From positions 124,001-188,000 of the forward strand of contig BPQB01000062.1 of the NCBI GenBank assembly GCA_019973155.2: a stretch of 64,000 nt of DNA, written 5' to 3'. Both the position numbers and the translations under genes were made by a program. The stretch is from Phanerochaete sordida. Lineage: Eukaryota; Basidiomycota; Agaricomycetes; Polyporales; Phanerochaetaceae. The notes beneath the pieces were generated by a model, which saw only the letters and a list, made by a program, of their open reading frames with translations, searched no databases and was not told where the DNA came from. Shown here one piece after another: positions 44,665 through 56,092 of the stretch; positions within the stretch are counted from its first letter, which is position 1, and the number at the start of each line of letters is the position of its first letter.

Positions 44665-46210
44665 CAGCAACCAGCATGCACCGCGCTCTGCAGATAGATC
44701 AAATCTTCCAACATGTAGTAGGCGGCGCCGGTAACGAAGGCCACCAGACGCTTTTGGCTCTGGTCTGCCACGCCTTCTTCGATCCGGAGGATCTTGTACG
44801 ACCATAGACTATGTCATTCAAGTCTTTCCAGAGGACATCTTCGGAGATGTGACTGTCTCCGGAGAGGACTAAGTGGTACGTCTTTAGTGCATCTTGTCAC
44901 ATGCGAACTTTTTTCCAGATCCGCTGACACGTACGTGCGTAGGTATTCGCGCGGCCGCCCTCCGAGCATGAGTGGCAGCGCCTTGCTCAGTACGCGAGAG
45001 GCGTGCGAGTGCTAGGATGTGACGGAGAGCCCTATTCGTTCAAGAACCCTCGTCTGCACATGATGATCGAGCGGCTCCCACCCGACCAGCTCTTCCCCAA
45101 CCTTCGTACCCTGTATTCGAACACACTGCTTCCCTCCCCACTTCCCTTACGGCCACCTTTGCGTTACCTCAAGCTCAAGAGCTTGGTCTCTGTATACAAG
45201 AACGAGACCATCGACGCTCTCCCTGGCTGCGCTCCGACACTTGGAGTCATCTTCATGTATATGATGACTGCTATGGACTACTCTGGACGACTATCCGAAA
45301 GATTCACCGACGCGCTGTTGAGCATGGAGAAGCTCCTCAAAGTGTTTACTGCCTTCCCTTTCCCTCGTGCTGTGCGCCATCTGTCGACCCTGCCGATATG
45401 GCGCGAACTCTCCCTACACGACTTCTCCACTTCGGAAGTAGACTCCGTTCCTTCCTGGCACTGGCGTACCTCTTGCTCTGGCCGAAATCACCCAAAGTCC
45501 CGTCCCTCACGCGGTTCCCGAAACAACTGGAAGTGCCCGTCCTGAGGGAGCCGACCATACAGCCCGGAGTCGACTTCGTCAACTGGAATAACGAGCATCG
45601 CCCCCTCGTGAGCGACCTGCCCGCCATCGTCCGCGAGGTCGCGCGCCTGTCCACGCTGCGCGTCTTCACCTTTGACACCCGTTTCGCTGCTGTGCGTGCA
45701 CAGCTTGTGGACGCTGCGCACGTCCTCGACGGCCACGCGCTCGCGCCGCTGCTCGCGCTCCGCGCGCTCAATGCTCAAGCTCAGGACCGTTCCCGTCCGC
45801 CTCGCTCTGCACGACGCCGACGCCATGACGCACGCGTGGCCCACCTTGCAGGCTCTGTGTCCGGCCAATGGCGCGTGCGATGCGGGTGCGGCCGCACGCG
45901 GCGACCTCCTCTCCGTCGACGCTGTCCTGCCTTTCGTGCGCGCCTGTACGCAGCTTCACACGCTCCGCCTTCCGATCCAGATTTCTCGACCCCTGAATGC
46001 CCTCGCGTCGCCGCGTCGAAGCTTGTCGAGCTCGGCGTCGCTCATGCACAGCTCGATGGCACGGACGCGGCGGTGCAGCTCCTTGCGAGACTCCTCCTGC
46101 ATGCGCGTGCCAGGATGGGCGGGGACGACGAGCAAATCGAGCGCGCGCTCAATTGGAGGATGGATGAAGTGAGGTCTGCGGCGTGCGCTGCCAGCGCGGA
46201 AGTGGAGTGA
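44665..46210 (+). pseudogene. Decayed F-box/LRR-like gene
   Basis: A recognisable start, MHRALQIDQIFQHVV... with LLALVCHAFFDP, is the usual opening of one large Agaricomycete F-box-like family. The frame then shifts near 44795 into IDYVIQVFPEDIFGDV and meets a TAA near 44870. It resumes at about 44970 as EWQRLAQYARGVRVLG and continues as LFPNLRTLYSNTLLP and LRYLKLKSLVSVY to about 45450. A further shift near 45440 leads into the last open stretch (VREVARLSTLRVFTFDTRF). At least three frame breaks are not explained by introns with normal splice sites, so the gene is probably dead. Confidence 0.6.
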
Positions 46211-47941
46211 CGCGACAGTAGCTGAGTGGTCGATGGTTCTCTGGGTTTTCGTAGCGAGCGTTCATGATATCAGGTCTTGCAGTAGGGCTCGGCGGACTGT
46301 TTCAATAGCATATAGTCGCACATAATCGTAACTCTTCTGTTCTCACAAACGTGGCTGTCATTGCCGCGTGTCTGACCGGTCCGAGCTTATGGGGTGCGTT
46401 GAGATGGCCTCGGCGCGGGCCATGCCTTGCCGTGCTATGGCTGCAGTCGTTGTCGTCAGGAGCCATAGGTGAGTCTGTTTCCACGCGAGCCGTCGTCAGC
46501 CAGGTCCTGACTTCTCTCATGTCAAGTTCCAAGCCGCGAGAAGCAGGTATAGCGCGTCTTCGCGAGCCACGCGGAGCTGGTTACTGACGTCCTAGGACCC
46601 TGGATTGTCCTGCGACGCCGACGTCGGCCCAGTACGATCTGCCATTGTCTTACGATACCACGCTAGCGTCGAATATAGCTTCGACAAGCGATCGATGTTC
46701 GAAGGCAGGATGATCCCAGTATTCCGCGCTTCGCGCTGCACCTTCGTCACCTCCACCAGACACGCACTCGGGGCCACGCTGGACGCTCTCAAGACGCTAC
46801 TTTCGATGCAATTACCAACGTGAGGCTCGTACGTTCTGGCCTCTACGCTAACGCTACAAACTGACTAATATATACAGGGTCTGGCCGTTCATGGTCGTCG
46901 GGCAGCGGCGGTCAATGAGCTACGCGAAGCGCAAGCGCATGCTCTGCTACCTCGCGAGTGCTTCGTCTGCTTGATCACCCTATGGGTTTAAGCCACGTTC
47001 CCGCGACAACGTCTCAACGGGGAGATTCTTCCGGAGATCGCACACATGGACGTTCTGGAATGCTCCGATGCTCGGTCGTAAATGATTCACCGTACAGATA
47101 TATGTGTCGATCATGTACTCAAAACCTACGCATTCGCATCAATTTCGCCTTCTGCAGCTGCTCGTTCGTAGATGTACGCTTTTCAAGATCAAGTGACTAC
47201 ACGTTCTCTGACAACATTCGGTGCATTCCAGCTGTGAGCCGTAAATTCTGCAGCGCGCTTCGCATTTGTCCAACTCCCGGAACCTTGTCTCGCTCTCACT
47301 CGTGTCACAAGGGATTTACACCTTTTGCGAAAGCGCACCCCAGAATGATTCTCCCTCCACGAGTAAGCAGACGGTCCTTTGTTCGCCGTAGCATTCTCGG
47401 CAACTCTGCCATCATGTTCGCGGCCTGGACGTCTCACCGTTCCCGGAGAAGCATCGCTGATCAGCCTTTCAAAGCGCCGCTGAAGCATGGATGCGTCCCG
47501 TATCTTGACCCTGTGCGCTACCAATACCGCTACGTTGGTCTTCCCTTCCATGGCAAGCGTGGCCGAGTACGGCTTGAATGGTCACGCGATGTCCTACGCT
47601 GATACCGAAGGCGGAATGCGGAATGCGGCTTCAGAACAGGCGAGTTTCCTCCATTCCTCCGTCCCGGGAGCTCGAGAGTAACGTTGTTCCTGCGAATCTT
47701 GGATCCTCGACCCTTGGAGCTTGAGAAAAATACGCTTCGCAAGCGATAAGATAAGGCTCTCACGAGCCCACGCGGCCGGGTGAACGACATTCCTCGAACG
47801 CTGCACGACACTACCATCGAGCCCAACCGTTTGACCGTACACATACCACATCTTGTCCCTCCTTGCATCATCTTACGTTGTGGCTGAATTCCATCTCGCG
47901 CCAGATCAATCGCTCAAGACAAGGCTGGCCGGATAATCAGC
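46211..47941. other. Intergenic, no supported gene
   Basis: Several short frames are present (for example 46605-46823 and 46958-47602), but none has recognisable domains, splice structure or a sister copy in the window. I see nothing reliable here apart from the promoter region of the DUF6535 gene at its right end. Confidence 0.45.
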
Positions 47942-50723
47942 ATGGGAATTTTTAGGAATCGGACGAGAGCACAGCGTCATACAGATGCTACAGTGCGTCA
48001 TCACCGACCGTGGACTACGCAGACAACTGACCAGAGATTCCTTATGTTACTCTAGAACACCACTGGCTTGTCGGGGTGGGACGGCATTGAGGCGCACATC
48101 AACGACAATGACGACGACAAGATGGAGGGTTACTCGGACGATATGGATACGCTCTTGGTTTTTGTGGGTCATCTGCGCATGGTCAGTGTAGTACCTTTCG
48201 GCTTATTGACAATGTCTAGGCGGGTCTTTTCTCTGCGATCCTCACCGCATTCGTTGTCCAGACCTATCCTCTCTTGCAGCCATCGAGTACAGACATCACA
48301 AACCAGCTTCTCGCTGCAAACAATAGAATGCTGGTACAAGGCTTCGCCGCTATCCTTACAGGAGTCCCCTCCGTTCCGTTCGCATCACTCCTCGCCGACG
48401 ATCCTTCCCCATTTCAGCCTCACACCTCTGCGCGATGGATCAACTGCTTGTTCTTCACTAGCCTGGTCCTCAGTCTCGCTGCCGCACTCTTTGCCATCTT
48501 GATCAAGCAGTGGATTCGCGAGTATATGGAGTGGAGCTCTCCTCTCTCGCTGCCTCGGGAAAATGTCCTAGTCCGCCAGTGGCGGTTCGAGTCCTGGGAG
48601 ACGTGGAGTATCGCTGCGGTCATCTCTACAGTCCCCGCCTTCCTTGAAATCGCAATGATCCTCTTCCTCATTGGGGTCATGATCCTGCTCTGGACGCTGG
48701 ATGATATTGTCGCGATCTGCGTCACTGTCGTCATAGCCGGGTTTCTCCTCGTGGTGGCGATCTTCACCGTACTTCCTGTTTTCTTCCGCCGCTGCCCCTA
48801 CAAGTCCCCTACAGCCTGGGCCTTAGTGCTCGCATCACATGCTGTACCACATTTTGCTGCCTTTTGCCTCTCATGGTGCACGTTTTATGCCGCCGTTATG
48901 CGCAAAGAATGGGCTAGCGGGTTCTCTGACAGTATATCAAGTGATTATGTCTGATATGAATGAGTGTCTGACTTCCAAAACCTTTGCAGAGTTCGGGTCA
49001 TAGGACTTGCGGCTGGTACATGTCAAGAATCGCTCGCTGCGTACGAGCTACCACCCGCATCCTTTCAAGTGCCCCAAACCCATCATGGAACATACTCCCC
49101 AAGTGGACGCCCCTTCCACGCAGATGGAGAGATCTCGATCTTGGCGCATGCAGGAGCTCTGGGGTTCGACTGGGCGGGTGGAAGGCCAGTATGGACCAGT
49201 TGCAGAGCGCTGCAGAAGAAGCCATCGCGAGCGAAGTGCAACATGACGTCGGGGAGAGCAGAGAGCCTGTGCAAGCCCAACGGTCAATCGACAGTCTGAT
49301 CGTCAACATGAGGGAGAGCAGTATTCTGCATCGCGCACTTTCCTGGGTCACTACATCTTCACAGAACTCCCACATCATTGATTATATCAACCAATGCAGC
49401 CAGATAGAAGCTGAGGGCAGCAACCGCGGATTAGGTTTGCAAGGACTACTATGTTTAGGAAAACAGACTAGCTCCGTGGAACAAGGGTGGCACCTGTCTC
49501 TGCTTGAGTTCATCATCAGCGGGGGACAGTCATCTACGGGCTCTCATTCAGAGCTGCTGCTCAAGGTGTATCCGGAGACATTGGACAATTACAAAGTCTG
49601 TATGTCAGCTGAGACCGGAAACCTAGGTGAGCATTCATTCTGCGCGGGAGTTCAATCGAAGCGACTGACTGGGCAATACTATGTAGTCATCTTGGAGGGC
49701 GTAACCCATCCCAACGACTATGAGTCCCTTCTAATCAGCTACTTCACAACCGAGTTCCAGGACGGAGACAACACTTGGCTTGAGATGTTCATCTTCACCG
49801 TCGGATGCTGGCTGGGCTGCCGCTACCTGTCAGAGGTCCGCCCAGAAAACGCGAAAAGAATCTTGGATCAAATGGCAAAGGCAGCGGACCTGTTGTTAGC
49901 TGGAGCCGACCGTGGACCCACGAAGACCTCGCTTCCAGCAGACCTAAAAGACAACCATCAGGACTGGATTACGGAACTCTCTGTAGAGCGCGAAACTCTC
50001 ACGCGGCAGTACGGCGCCATGTACAGGCAGATTCTGCATTCCCTCGAGAAGGCGTTCAAGCGAGGCGCACTCCGCGGAGACCAACCCCGTATCCGGAAGT
50101 CACTACACAGGCAACTCAAGACGTCGCATGCTCCAAGCGCGGCCCCATGCGAGACTGCATCCTGTCCTTGGACTTCCCACCACTGCATATCATCGGAACC
50201 TTTCACACTTGAATCTACGTGCCAGCTTCTGCGGCAAGAAGAACTTCCTGAAGAGAAGGACGCGAGGCGGCGCAAGGCTCGTTCCCGCTTTGTAGCTCTG
50301 GTTATAGCTGTCCAATTTGTGCGCGCGCTGGGACAAGCTCTACACAAGATTGTTCCCGCTATGCCCTCTACGGACATCGCGCCTCTTCCTACTATATCTA
50401 TCACCGATGCCCTGGCTCCCGCCGAAGCCACAACTAACATCATCTCCGCACCACCCACCAATGCCACGCCTTCCACTGATGACATGCGTGCCACTGACAC
50501 CACGCATCTCACCGACGTGGAGAGTCCTGTTGACACCACGCATCTCACCGACGTGGAGAGTCCTGTTGACACATTAGACCTCGAGCGCGCTGAGCCGTCG
50601 AGGCGCAGGTCGCGCAGCCGTCGGAGGTCGATCGTGCGAGCCATCACGGAGACTCGCATACCGCTACTACGCCCCCAGACGAGAGGATTGCAGAGGGATA
50701 CGGAAGAGGACACCACGGTGTAG
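47942..50723 (+). CDS. DUF6535-type multispanning membrane protein (853 aa, 5 exons)
   Basis: Exons are 47942-47992, 48056-48163, 48220-48948, 48990-49626 and 49687-50723. All phases match. The third intron has a weak GTCTGA donor but a good CTGAC branch; the fourth (GTGAGC) could also be read through. The N-terminal domain contains DDMDTLLVF, AGLFSAILTAFVVQTY and PSSTDITNQLL, followed by further hydrophobic helices (INCLFFTSLVLSLAAALFAI, AFLEIAMILFLIGVMILL and VVIAGFLLVVAIFTVLPVFF). This is the characteristic DUF6535 layout common in Agaricomycetes. The long cytoplasmic-looking C-terminal part is variable and ends in a Thr/Pro-rich tail with a duplicated 12-residue unit. The function of the family is unknown. 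Confidence 0.8.
50496..50567 (+). repeat. Two identical 36-bp tandem units in coding sequence
   Basis: Two perfect head-to-tail copies of a 36-bp unit (50496-50531 and 50532-50567) encode DTTHLTDVESPV twice in the tail of the DUF6535 protein. Perfect identity indicates a very recent duplication. Confidence 0.9.
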
Positions 50724-51336
50724 GAGGCCCACGACCACAGGTACACGAGGCGACTGGGCTCGGCAGCGACGGAGGCGATAAGTGTAGGACGTGAGAAGAC
50801 TGGGCAAGAAACGTCTGCGCGCGGATTCGCACTGCTGGACACTGCATGCAAAGTTCTGGCCAATGTACATAGTATCTAAGCGTCTCTGTGTATAGTATCC
50901 TAGCGCCGACGTCTATCGTACCGTACTCGAGTGTTCCTGGGTCGGCGTACCTAGCTCGAGCTGGAACGGCTGGGGTTCTATTTATCGTCCTGTTGCTCGA
51001 AGAAATGTGCACTTGGCTATCTCAGCGCGAACAACGTAGGCCCGGAGCAGATCCAAGCCACACTTGGCGTTTATGGTGCGTAACGTCGGTGCGCCATGGA
51101 GCGTGGCGATAGCACGTCCCGTGAGAGGTCGAACGCCACGGGCGGAGATGCGAACGGCGAGCGCGAGGAGAGCAGTAGCGAATGGTAGGATCATATTGCA
51201 GCCGATAGCAAAGGACGCGTTCGATAGCATACAGGACCTGCGCGCCTGGCTAGGCCCAGCCTAGGCCACGAGGTTGCAGAGCGGTACCGCGACGCTCCGT
51301 CATCGGGTGGGCGTAGCGCGCTCTCGCCCCTCTATA
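50724..51336. other. Intergenic, no supported gene
   Basis: This is the 3' flank of the DUF6535 gene and the 3' flank of the small secreted gene that starts at 51682. Nothing else is recognised. Confidence 0.5.
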
Positions 51337-51682
51337 CTACGGCGATTCCGAGGGCTGACGTCGGCAGGCCTTCAGCACAACGTCATGGAAGTGCTCCTGC
51401 CAAGCTAAGCAGAGTCAGTTATCAAAAGCGATGTGTGGAGCGCGGAACAGAATACCTTGTACCAGCGCCGTGAGGCCATAAACCCGATATGAACGGGTAC
51501 AGCGGCGGCGCGCCGCTGAAGGCAATTGCACTCACAGAGGTTGCGTCAGTTGTTATGTTCAGCGCGAGCCCGGCGAGAGAGCTGCGCTGCGTAATCGGTG
51601 CTGCGCGCGAGCCGGGGTTGGGGAAGGTGGCTGCGAATATTGAGAGGCAGAAAAGGAGCGACGCGGACAGTTTGCGCGGCAT
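51337..51682 (-). CDS. Small secreted protein, set B member 1 (95 aa, 2 exons)
   Basis: Exons are 51463-51682 and 51337-51404 (intron GTACAAG...CTGAC...cttag). The start MPRKLSASLLFCLSIFAATF is a clear signal peptide, with cleavage likely near SRA-AP. The mature chain is short, with a hydrophobic SGAPPLYPF motif kept in the sister gene at 52711-52992. Promoter similarity supports a real gene: a TATA-like gatataag about 140 bp upstream and the shared upstream string gtagagctgg. The C-terminal exon is less certain. The function is unknown; small secreted proteins of this kind may act in host, substrate or self signalling, but nothing in the sequence decides this. Confidence 0.6.
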
Positions 51683-51815
51683 GACAGGGACGTCTGGGTG
51701 GATATTCGTTGGATGATGGTCGGCTGTGGAGTTTTTCCGCGGAAAAGAGAGGAGAGGAGGTGTACGACGTACAGGAGAAGAGCCCAGCTCTACCTGACGC
51801 AGGTCCTCCGAGCTC

Positions 51816-51826
51816 GACTTATATCC
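51816..51826 (-). promoter_or_regulatory. TATA-like box of small secreted gene 51337-51682
   Basis: The minus strand reads gatataagtc. The sister gene has gataaaaggc at the same place (53106-53116). Both are followed downstream by ctgcgtcaggtagagctgg-like sequence. Confidence 0.55.
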
Positions 51827-52710
51827 GACACGAGCGGGATGAGCGGCAGGCTGATTAGAGCAAGCGATCTGACAGGAATTCAGCATCATTGGGAGCGATT
51901 GTTTGGGCCATACCAAACCAGCTCTCAACCGCGATGAGGTGTTGACAGCATCAAGCCGGGACTCGCGCTCGTGCGTGAAGCCGGTCGACATCGAAGGATT
52001 TTCGGGGACGAATCTCCGCCTGAATGTTGCAGGCCTACGGGCAAGAGCACGTTACACTATATCGTATCAGCTCTACTACGGTCCAGAGAATAAGGTATTT
52101 GAGCGCACCTCGTGTAGTCTCAAGCCACGAGCATGAACGAGGGTGCCCGGCGCGGGCAGCGTTACTGCGCGACATTGAGAATCGCACACGAGAGCCAACC
52201 TCATTTGCATGGCAGCTGAGTGCCAAAGCTGCCGATAAATCCGAGAACCGGTCAGCGTGTCGACGATCGCGCGCAGTGTCGAAACCGTCAGATGCGGACT
52301 GACCAGTTGCGAGATAGCCACCAGACCACCATGATCCTACCAGCACGCGCGGTGATGACGAGTGCCATGTTGTACAGATTCGCTTATGGATCGCGTCGGG
52401 CGCAGGACACGAATTGCATCTGGCGGAGGTCAATGACAAGAAGGCCCTGAGCAGGGTTCGAACCCGCGCGAGCTGGGTCGTCCCGGCGTTTGCCGAGGAC
52501 TTTCCTAGCGTCCATATCCGGAAGGTCTGCAGGTTCAAGCAGGCACTGCGGCTCTCCACTCAGAACACTGCACGCGGAAGAGCGAATCCGTATCACCCCA
52601 TATATATTGCACCCTGATAGTTCTATGTGCTGTGATCTGCGACAGAAAATCGGTCAGGCTGGACATGTCATTGCAGACAGAAGTGGACGGCGAGGGCTCG
52701 GGTATTCGCC

Positions 52711-52992
52711 CTACGAAGACGGCGGAAGGCCTCCTGCAAAGCTGGGCAAAGTCAGTCATCGACGGCGGTGTGCGAAACGCGAAACAGCGTACCCTACGAC
52801 TGGAGGCCACGCAATCTGGTAGAGCGGCGGCGCGCCGCTATAGGCAATCACACTCCCCGCCGGCGGTGCACTTGTGGTGTTCAGCAAGAGCCCGTCAGAC
52901 GAGTTCTGCTGCGCAATCGGCGCTGTGCGCGCGCCTGGGATAGAGACGACGACGGCGAGTGCTGCGAGGCAGAGGCAAAACGGGCGCGGCAT
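52711..52992 (-). CDS. Small secreted protein, set B member 2 (76 aa, 2 exons)
   Basis: Exons are 52793-52992 and 52711-52741 (intron GTACGC...CTGAC...cccag). The N-terminus MPRPFCLCLAALAVVVSIPG is a signal peptide, with likely cleavage at ARTA-P. The sister gene at 51337 shares AAPI.Q..S and SGAPPLY. Downstream of the intron the two copies are in different phases if both introns are as drawn, so one C-terminus may be wrong or frameshifted. A TATA-like gataaaaggc lies about 115 bp upstream. The function is unknown. Confidence 0.55.
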
Positions 52993-54012
52993 CGTGAGAT
53001 TGTCTACAATGATAGTCAGCTGAGTATGTTTCCGTGGCTGAATGAGGCAACGTACGTCTTGCACGGGAAGAGGCCAGCTCTACCTGACGCAGACCTCCCG
53101 TGCACGCCTTTTATCCGGTACGGACGGAGAGAGTGACAATCCGCTGTGCGCGGGCAATCTGAGAACAGCGTCGACATCGTCAAGAGGAATCGTTTGGGCG
53201 ATCTCAAATCAGTCTTCAGCGGTGACGAGGTACTATCGGCGGCATCAGGGCAAGCGGGGGTAACCGCTGGCGCGCGAGGCCCGTCGATATCGGAGGATCT
53301 GGGGAGGCGAGTCGCCGTCCAAATCTTGCAAGACCACGCGCAAAGAAACTTCGGGCTGCAGCTCACGGCGTCAGACCGCGCCGCAATGCACCGGATACTT
53401 GGACTCACGTCGCGTAGTCCCGGCTTGCACGCATGCCGAACATGCCTGTCGCAGCCAACGTGATTGCGCGGCCTCTTCAAGGCCTCGCACAGAACCAGAA
53501 ACCCTTTGCGTAGCCTAGAGACGGGATATCCGCAGAAAACAAGAACGCCGGTCAGCGTGTCGACGATCGTGCGCAGTCGATACGGTCAGATGTGGATGGA
53601 CGCGAACTGACCAGCTGCGCGATGGCCACCAGACCATGGTGATCCCGCCCGCACGCGCGGCGATGGCGACTATCGTGCGTGACATGTCGCACAGCTTGGT
53701 TCGTGGCTCGTGCTCGGTGCAGGAAAGCGGCTGCGTTTCACGGAGGCCAGCGACACGAAGGCTCGAGGCCGCAGCCGCGCGATCTGCCGCCCCGGCGTTC
53801 GCCGAAGATTTTCCTGTCGTCCATATCCGGAAGGTGTGCAAGTTCGCGCAGGTGCAGCGGCTCTCCCGTCAGAACACTTCGCGCGGAACAGCGAGACCGT
53901 ATCACCCCGCATATTGCATGCTGATAGTCTCTATGTGCTATCCTTGTATTTTGTCTGATCTGCGACAGAACGTCGGTCGGGCCGAGCAGAACGTCGCAGA
54001 GAGAAGCGGACG
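52711..54012. repeat. 1.3-kb tandem duplication, unit 2
   Basis: This is the partner of 51337-52700. A pair of minus-strand frames in both flanks shares the segment LPDMD.RK (52480-52560 and 53790-53870). That could be a third small coding piece or simply a result of recent duplication. Confidence 0.7.
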
Positions 54013-54147
54013 GCCAACGGACGGCGGCCGCTGGGGCTCCTGCTGCGTTCGGAACAGGCGCGACGGTGGGAGGCGTTCTCTTTGTGTATGCCCGTTCTTG
54101 ATTCTCTGCCCCGAGCAGGCTCGAGGGTCTCGAGCTCTGCTCTGCGG

Positions 54148-54154
54148 TATAAAA
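54148..54154 (+). promoter_or_regulatory. TATA box of small secreted gene at 54260
   Basis: A perfect tataaaa (context ctgcggtataaaacagg) lies 112 bp before the ATG at 54260. Confidence 0.6.
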
Positions 54155-54259
54155 CAGGACGAGAGGGACCTGATCGACCCCGAGCTGGCTCCCATTCACA
54201 TCCGAGTAAGCACCTCCCTCCACACGCTAGCCACAGCCCACTCACCGCACCTCACAAGA

Positions 54260-54573
54260 ATGCACGCCACACATCTCACCCGCCTTCTTGCCCTCCTCCT
54301 CGCTCTGTCCGGCGCGGTAATCCTCAGCGCAGCGCGCCCACTCGACCCAGCCGCCGTGCGACAGGACGAGGCACCGAAGGACGCGCAGCTCGCCTCCCCC
54401 AACGCCGGCGCACCCGACTTCAGCAGGATCGAGTGGCAGCTCCGGCCGCCGGACGCAGGGTAGGTGGTACCGTCCTAGCGTGTGTCCGCAGTCGCTGACG
54501 GATTCACACGTACAGCGCGAGATTTACGAGAGCTCTGCGGAGCTCGGGGCTCAGGGTGTTGTCGGACGCTTGA
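54260..54573 (+). CDS. Small secreted protein (about 85 aa, 2 exons)
   Basis: Exon 1 (54260-54459) encodes a signal peptide ([20 protein letters not shown]) and a short Pro/Asp-containing mature part (AARPLDPAAVRQDEAPKDA). A GTAGGT donor with a CTGAC branch site and a tacag acceptor leads to exon 2 (54516-54573), which ends with RFTRALRSSGLRVL. Without splicing the frame stops at 54463 after 67 residues, so either form is possible. A TATA box is present upstream. No cysteines are present, and no relative is visible in the window. The function is unknown. Confidence 0.5.
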
Positions 54574-54824
54574 GATTCGATTCGCGGAACGGTGTCAGAG
54601 GGCGCCGCTCTGGAGTCTGCGACTCGGGGAGGCTGCGGTACAGCAGGATCTGTACGCGCTGGTTGTATGCGGACCATGTTGCGAACGAAACTCGCTCAGC
54701 ACGAGCTGCGCATGGCTATATTGAGCGAGTCCGCATATATGCGTCCCGCGACGCCAGTATCGTACACGTGCGGGCAACGGATGAGCCCGCCCAGGCCTCT
54801 GTACCTGTTTCGACGCCTATTGCC

Positions 54825-55255
54825 CTACGCGAACGTGCCATCCGCGCCCGTGCTGCAGTACGGCATACGTCAGCAAGCATCTACGAGTCGACGGAAGCAC
54901 GCACATGTCCCGCAGCCCCTCAATGGCCGGGTCGATCTCTGGCGCGAGGTCGAGGCTGCCTGCACCAGCGTCATCCTCGCTCGGCGCCGCAGCGTCCGCG
55001 CCTGCACCCTCGCGCTTCTGGTCGTGGAACCTGCGCAGCCCGTCAGTACGACCGTATACGAGTGGTAAGCGGAGAGACGCACTCTTCGCACGGGTGCTTT
55101 GCACAGAACCTGTCGAATGAATTTGTCATCGGCGCGCCTGCTGCGAGGTGGCCTGCGCGCGCCATGGCAGCGGGGTGCTCGAGCGCGCTGGGCGCAGGCG
55201 CGGCGCGAGCGAGGAGCGTCGCGGCGAAGAGAACGACCATGGAGCAGACGAGCAT
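54825..55255 (-). CDS. Small secreted two-cysteine protein, set A member 1 (108 aa, 3 exons)
   Basis: Exons are 55083-55255, 54905-55030 and 54825-54852. Both introns have GTGCGT donors and CTGAC branch sites and join in phase. The signal peptide is MLVCSMVVLFAATLLARA, followed by APAP. The mature protein has two cysteines in CAKHPC, an intron immediately after that motif, then FHDQKRE and the acidic motif LDLAPEI.PAIEGLRD. It ends soon afterwards (DGTFA), shorter than members 2 and 3. It shares a TATA box and the 20-bp leader block with them. I know of no described family with this motif. A secreted peptide or effector-like role is an inference. Confidence 0.7.
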
Positions 55256-55299
55256 TGTATTGTGTGTGGGTGGGTGGAGGCTGGACTGGGAGAGTCTGT

Positions 55300-55352
55300 A
55301 TGTGAGTGCTTCCGGAGCGCTGCGGTCCCACGTCGCGCCGCGCGCTGCTTTA
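55300..55352 (-). promoter_or_regulatory. TATA plus conserved leader block, set A member 1
   Basis: TATAAA on the minus strand at 55347-55352 is followed 26 bp downstream by the block that reads gtgagtgcttccggagcgct on the plus strand (55300-55319). The same pair occurs before the other two set A genes. Confidence 0.7.
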
Positions 55353-56092
55353 TAGCGCAGGCCCGGCTGCGGTGCACGGCGTGAATGCGCGTATCCCGAC
55401 GGAGCAAAGCGTCGCGCCGAGCCACGGCGCCACCTGCGCTGCAGACGGTAGCCGGGCGACCATCTCACATCGCGGGGCACGCTGCTGGGGCGCGACGTGG
55501 GCAGCCTGCCGTGCGCGCGAGGCGACAGGACAGCGTCGCAGGACATGTCGCGCTGCAAGGATCCTATGTCGCCGACATGCGCCCCGCGCGCCACCGTAGC
55601 GGCGTGCCACAGCCCCCGTGGGAGGCCCGCGCAGATGCGCATCGGCCAGCGTGCCTACGCGCATCGGCAGCGTCAGATCCTCAGATGCGGACTCGCCGGG
55701 GCCGGCGAGTCATCGACAGCGCGCTGCTCGCCGGTAGAAGGCGCCATGACGATGGTGTGGGCTGTCAGGGATGGGGTTGTAGGAGCAACGGCGAGCGCGT
55801 CTGCCCTTGTCGGAGATTGCCGAGCGCACCCGAGCGCATCTGTGTTTGAAAGGCGTGCAGGTTTGGACGCGAGTAGGGACAAGTTGAGGCGGCGTGAATC
55901 GTCTGTTCGTGAAGGCGCTGATACGTAGACTGCACATGTCAGATGTCAGTGTGTATACATAGTACATACATAGATGTTGAAGGGATAAATAAATTGTGTT
56001 GGAGACTAGGAACCTAGGCTGTCCAGCGGGACGGATCGCATAAATATTCGAAGGGGCCAGTCACGCCATGGAACACAAGAGAGAAGCAAAAT
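55353..56092. other. Intergenic, no supported gene
   Basis: This is the promoter side of set A member 1 and the 3' flank of the small gene at 56093. The long frames in both directions have no sister copies. Confidence 0.45.

Larger units (their letters stand above)
51337..52700. repeat. 1.3-kb tandem duplication, unit 1
   Basis: This is similar along its length to 52711-54012. It includes the small secreted gene, its promoter and a long 5' flank. The best-conserved flank stretch, 52247-52700, matches 53548-54012 and contains ggtcagcgtgtcgacgatcg and catatccggaaggt. A third short match (63838-63895) near the window end suggests another copy beyond it. Confidence 0.7.

Noticed and set aside
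46605..46823. Small plus-strand frame with a possible following exon at 46879
   Set aside because: No domain, no signal peptide and no copy elsewhere; not enough to call a gene.
52453..52470. tRNA-like T-arm (gggttcgaaccc)
   Set aside because: No A-box, anticodon arm or acceptor stem could be folded around it on either strand. The same string near 26089 also lacks a tRNA.
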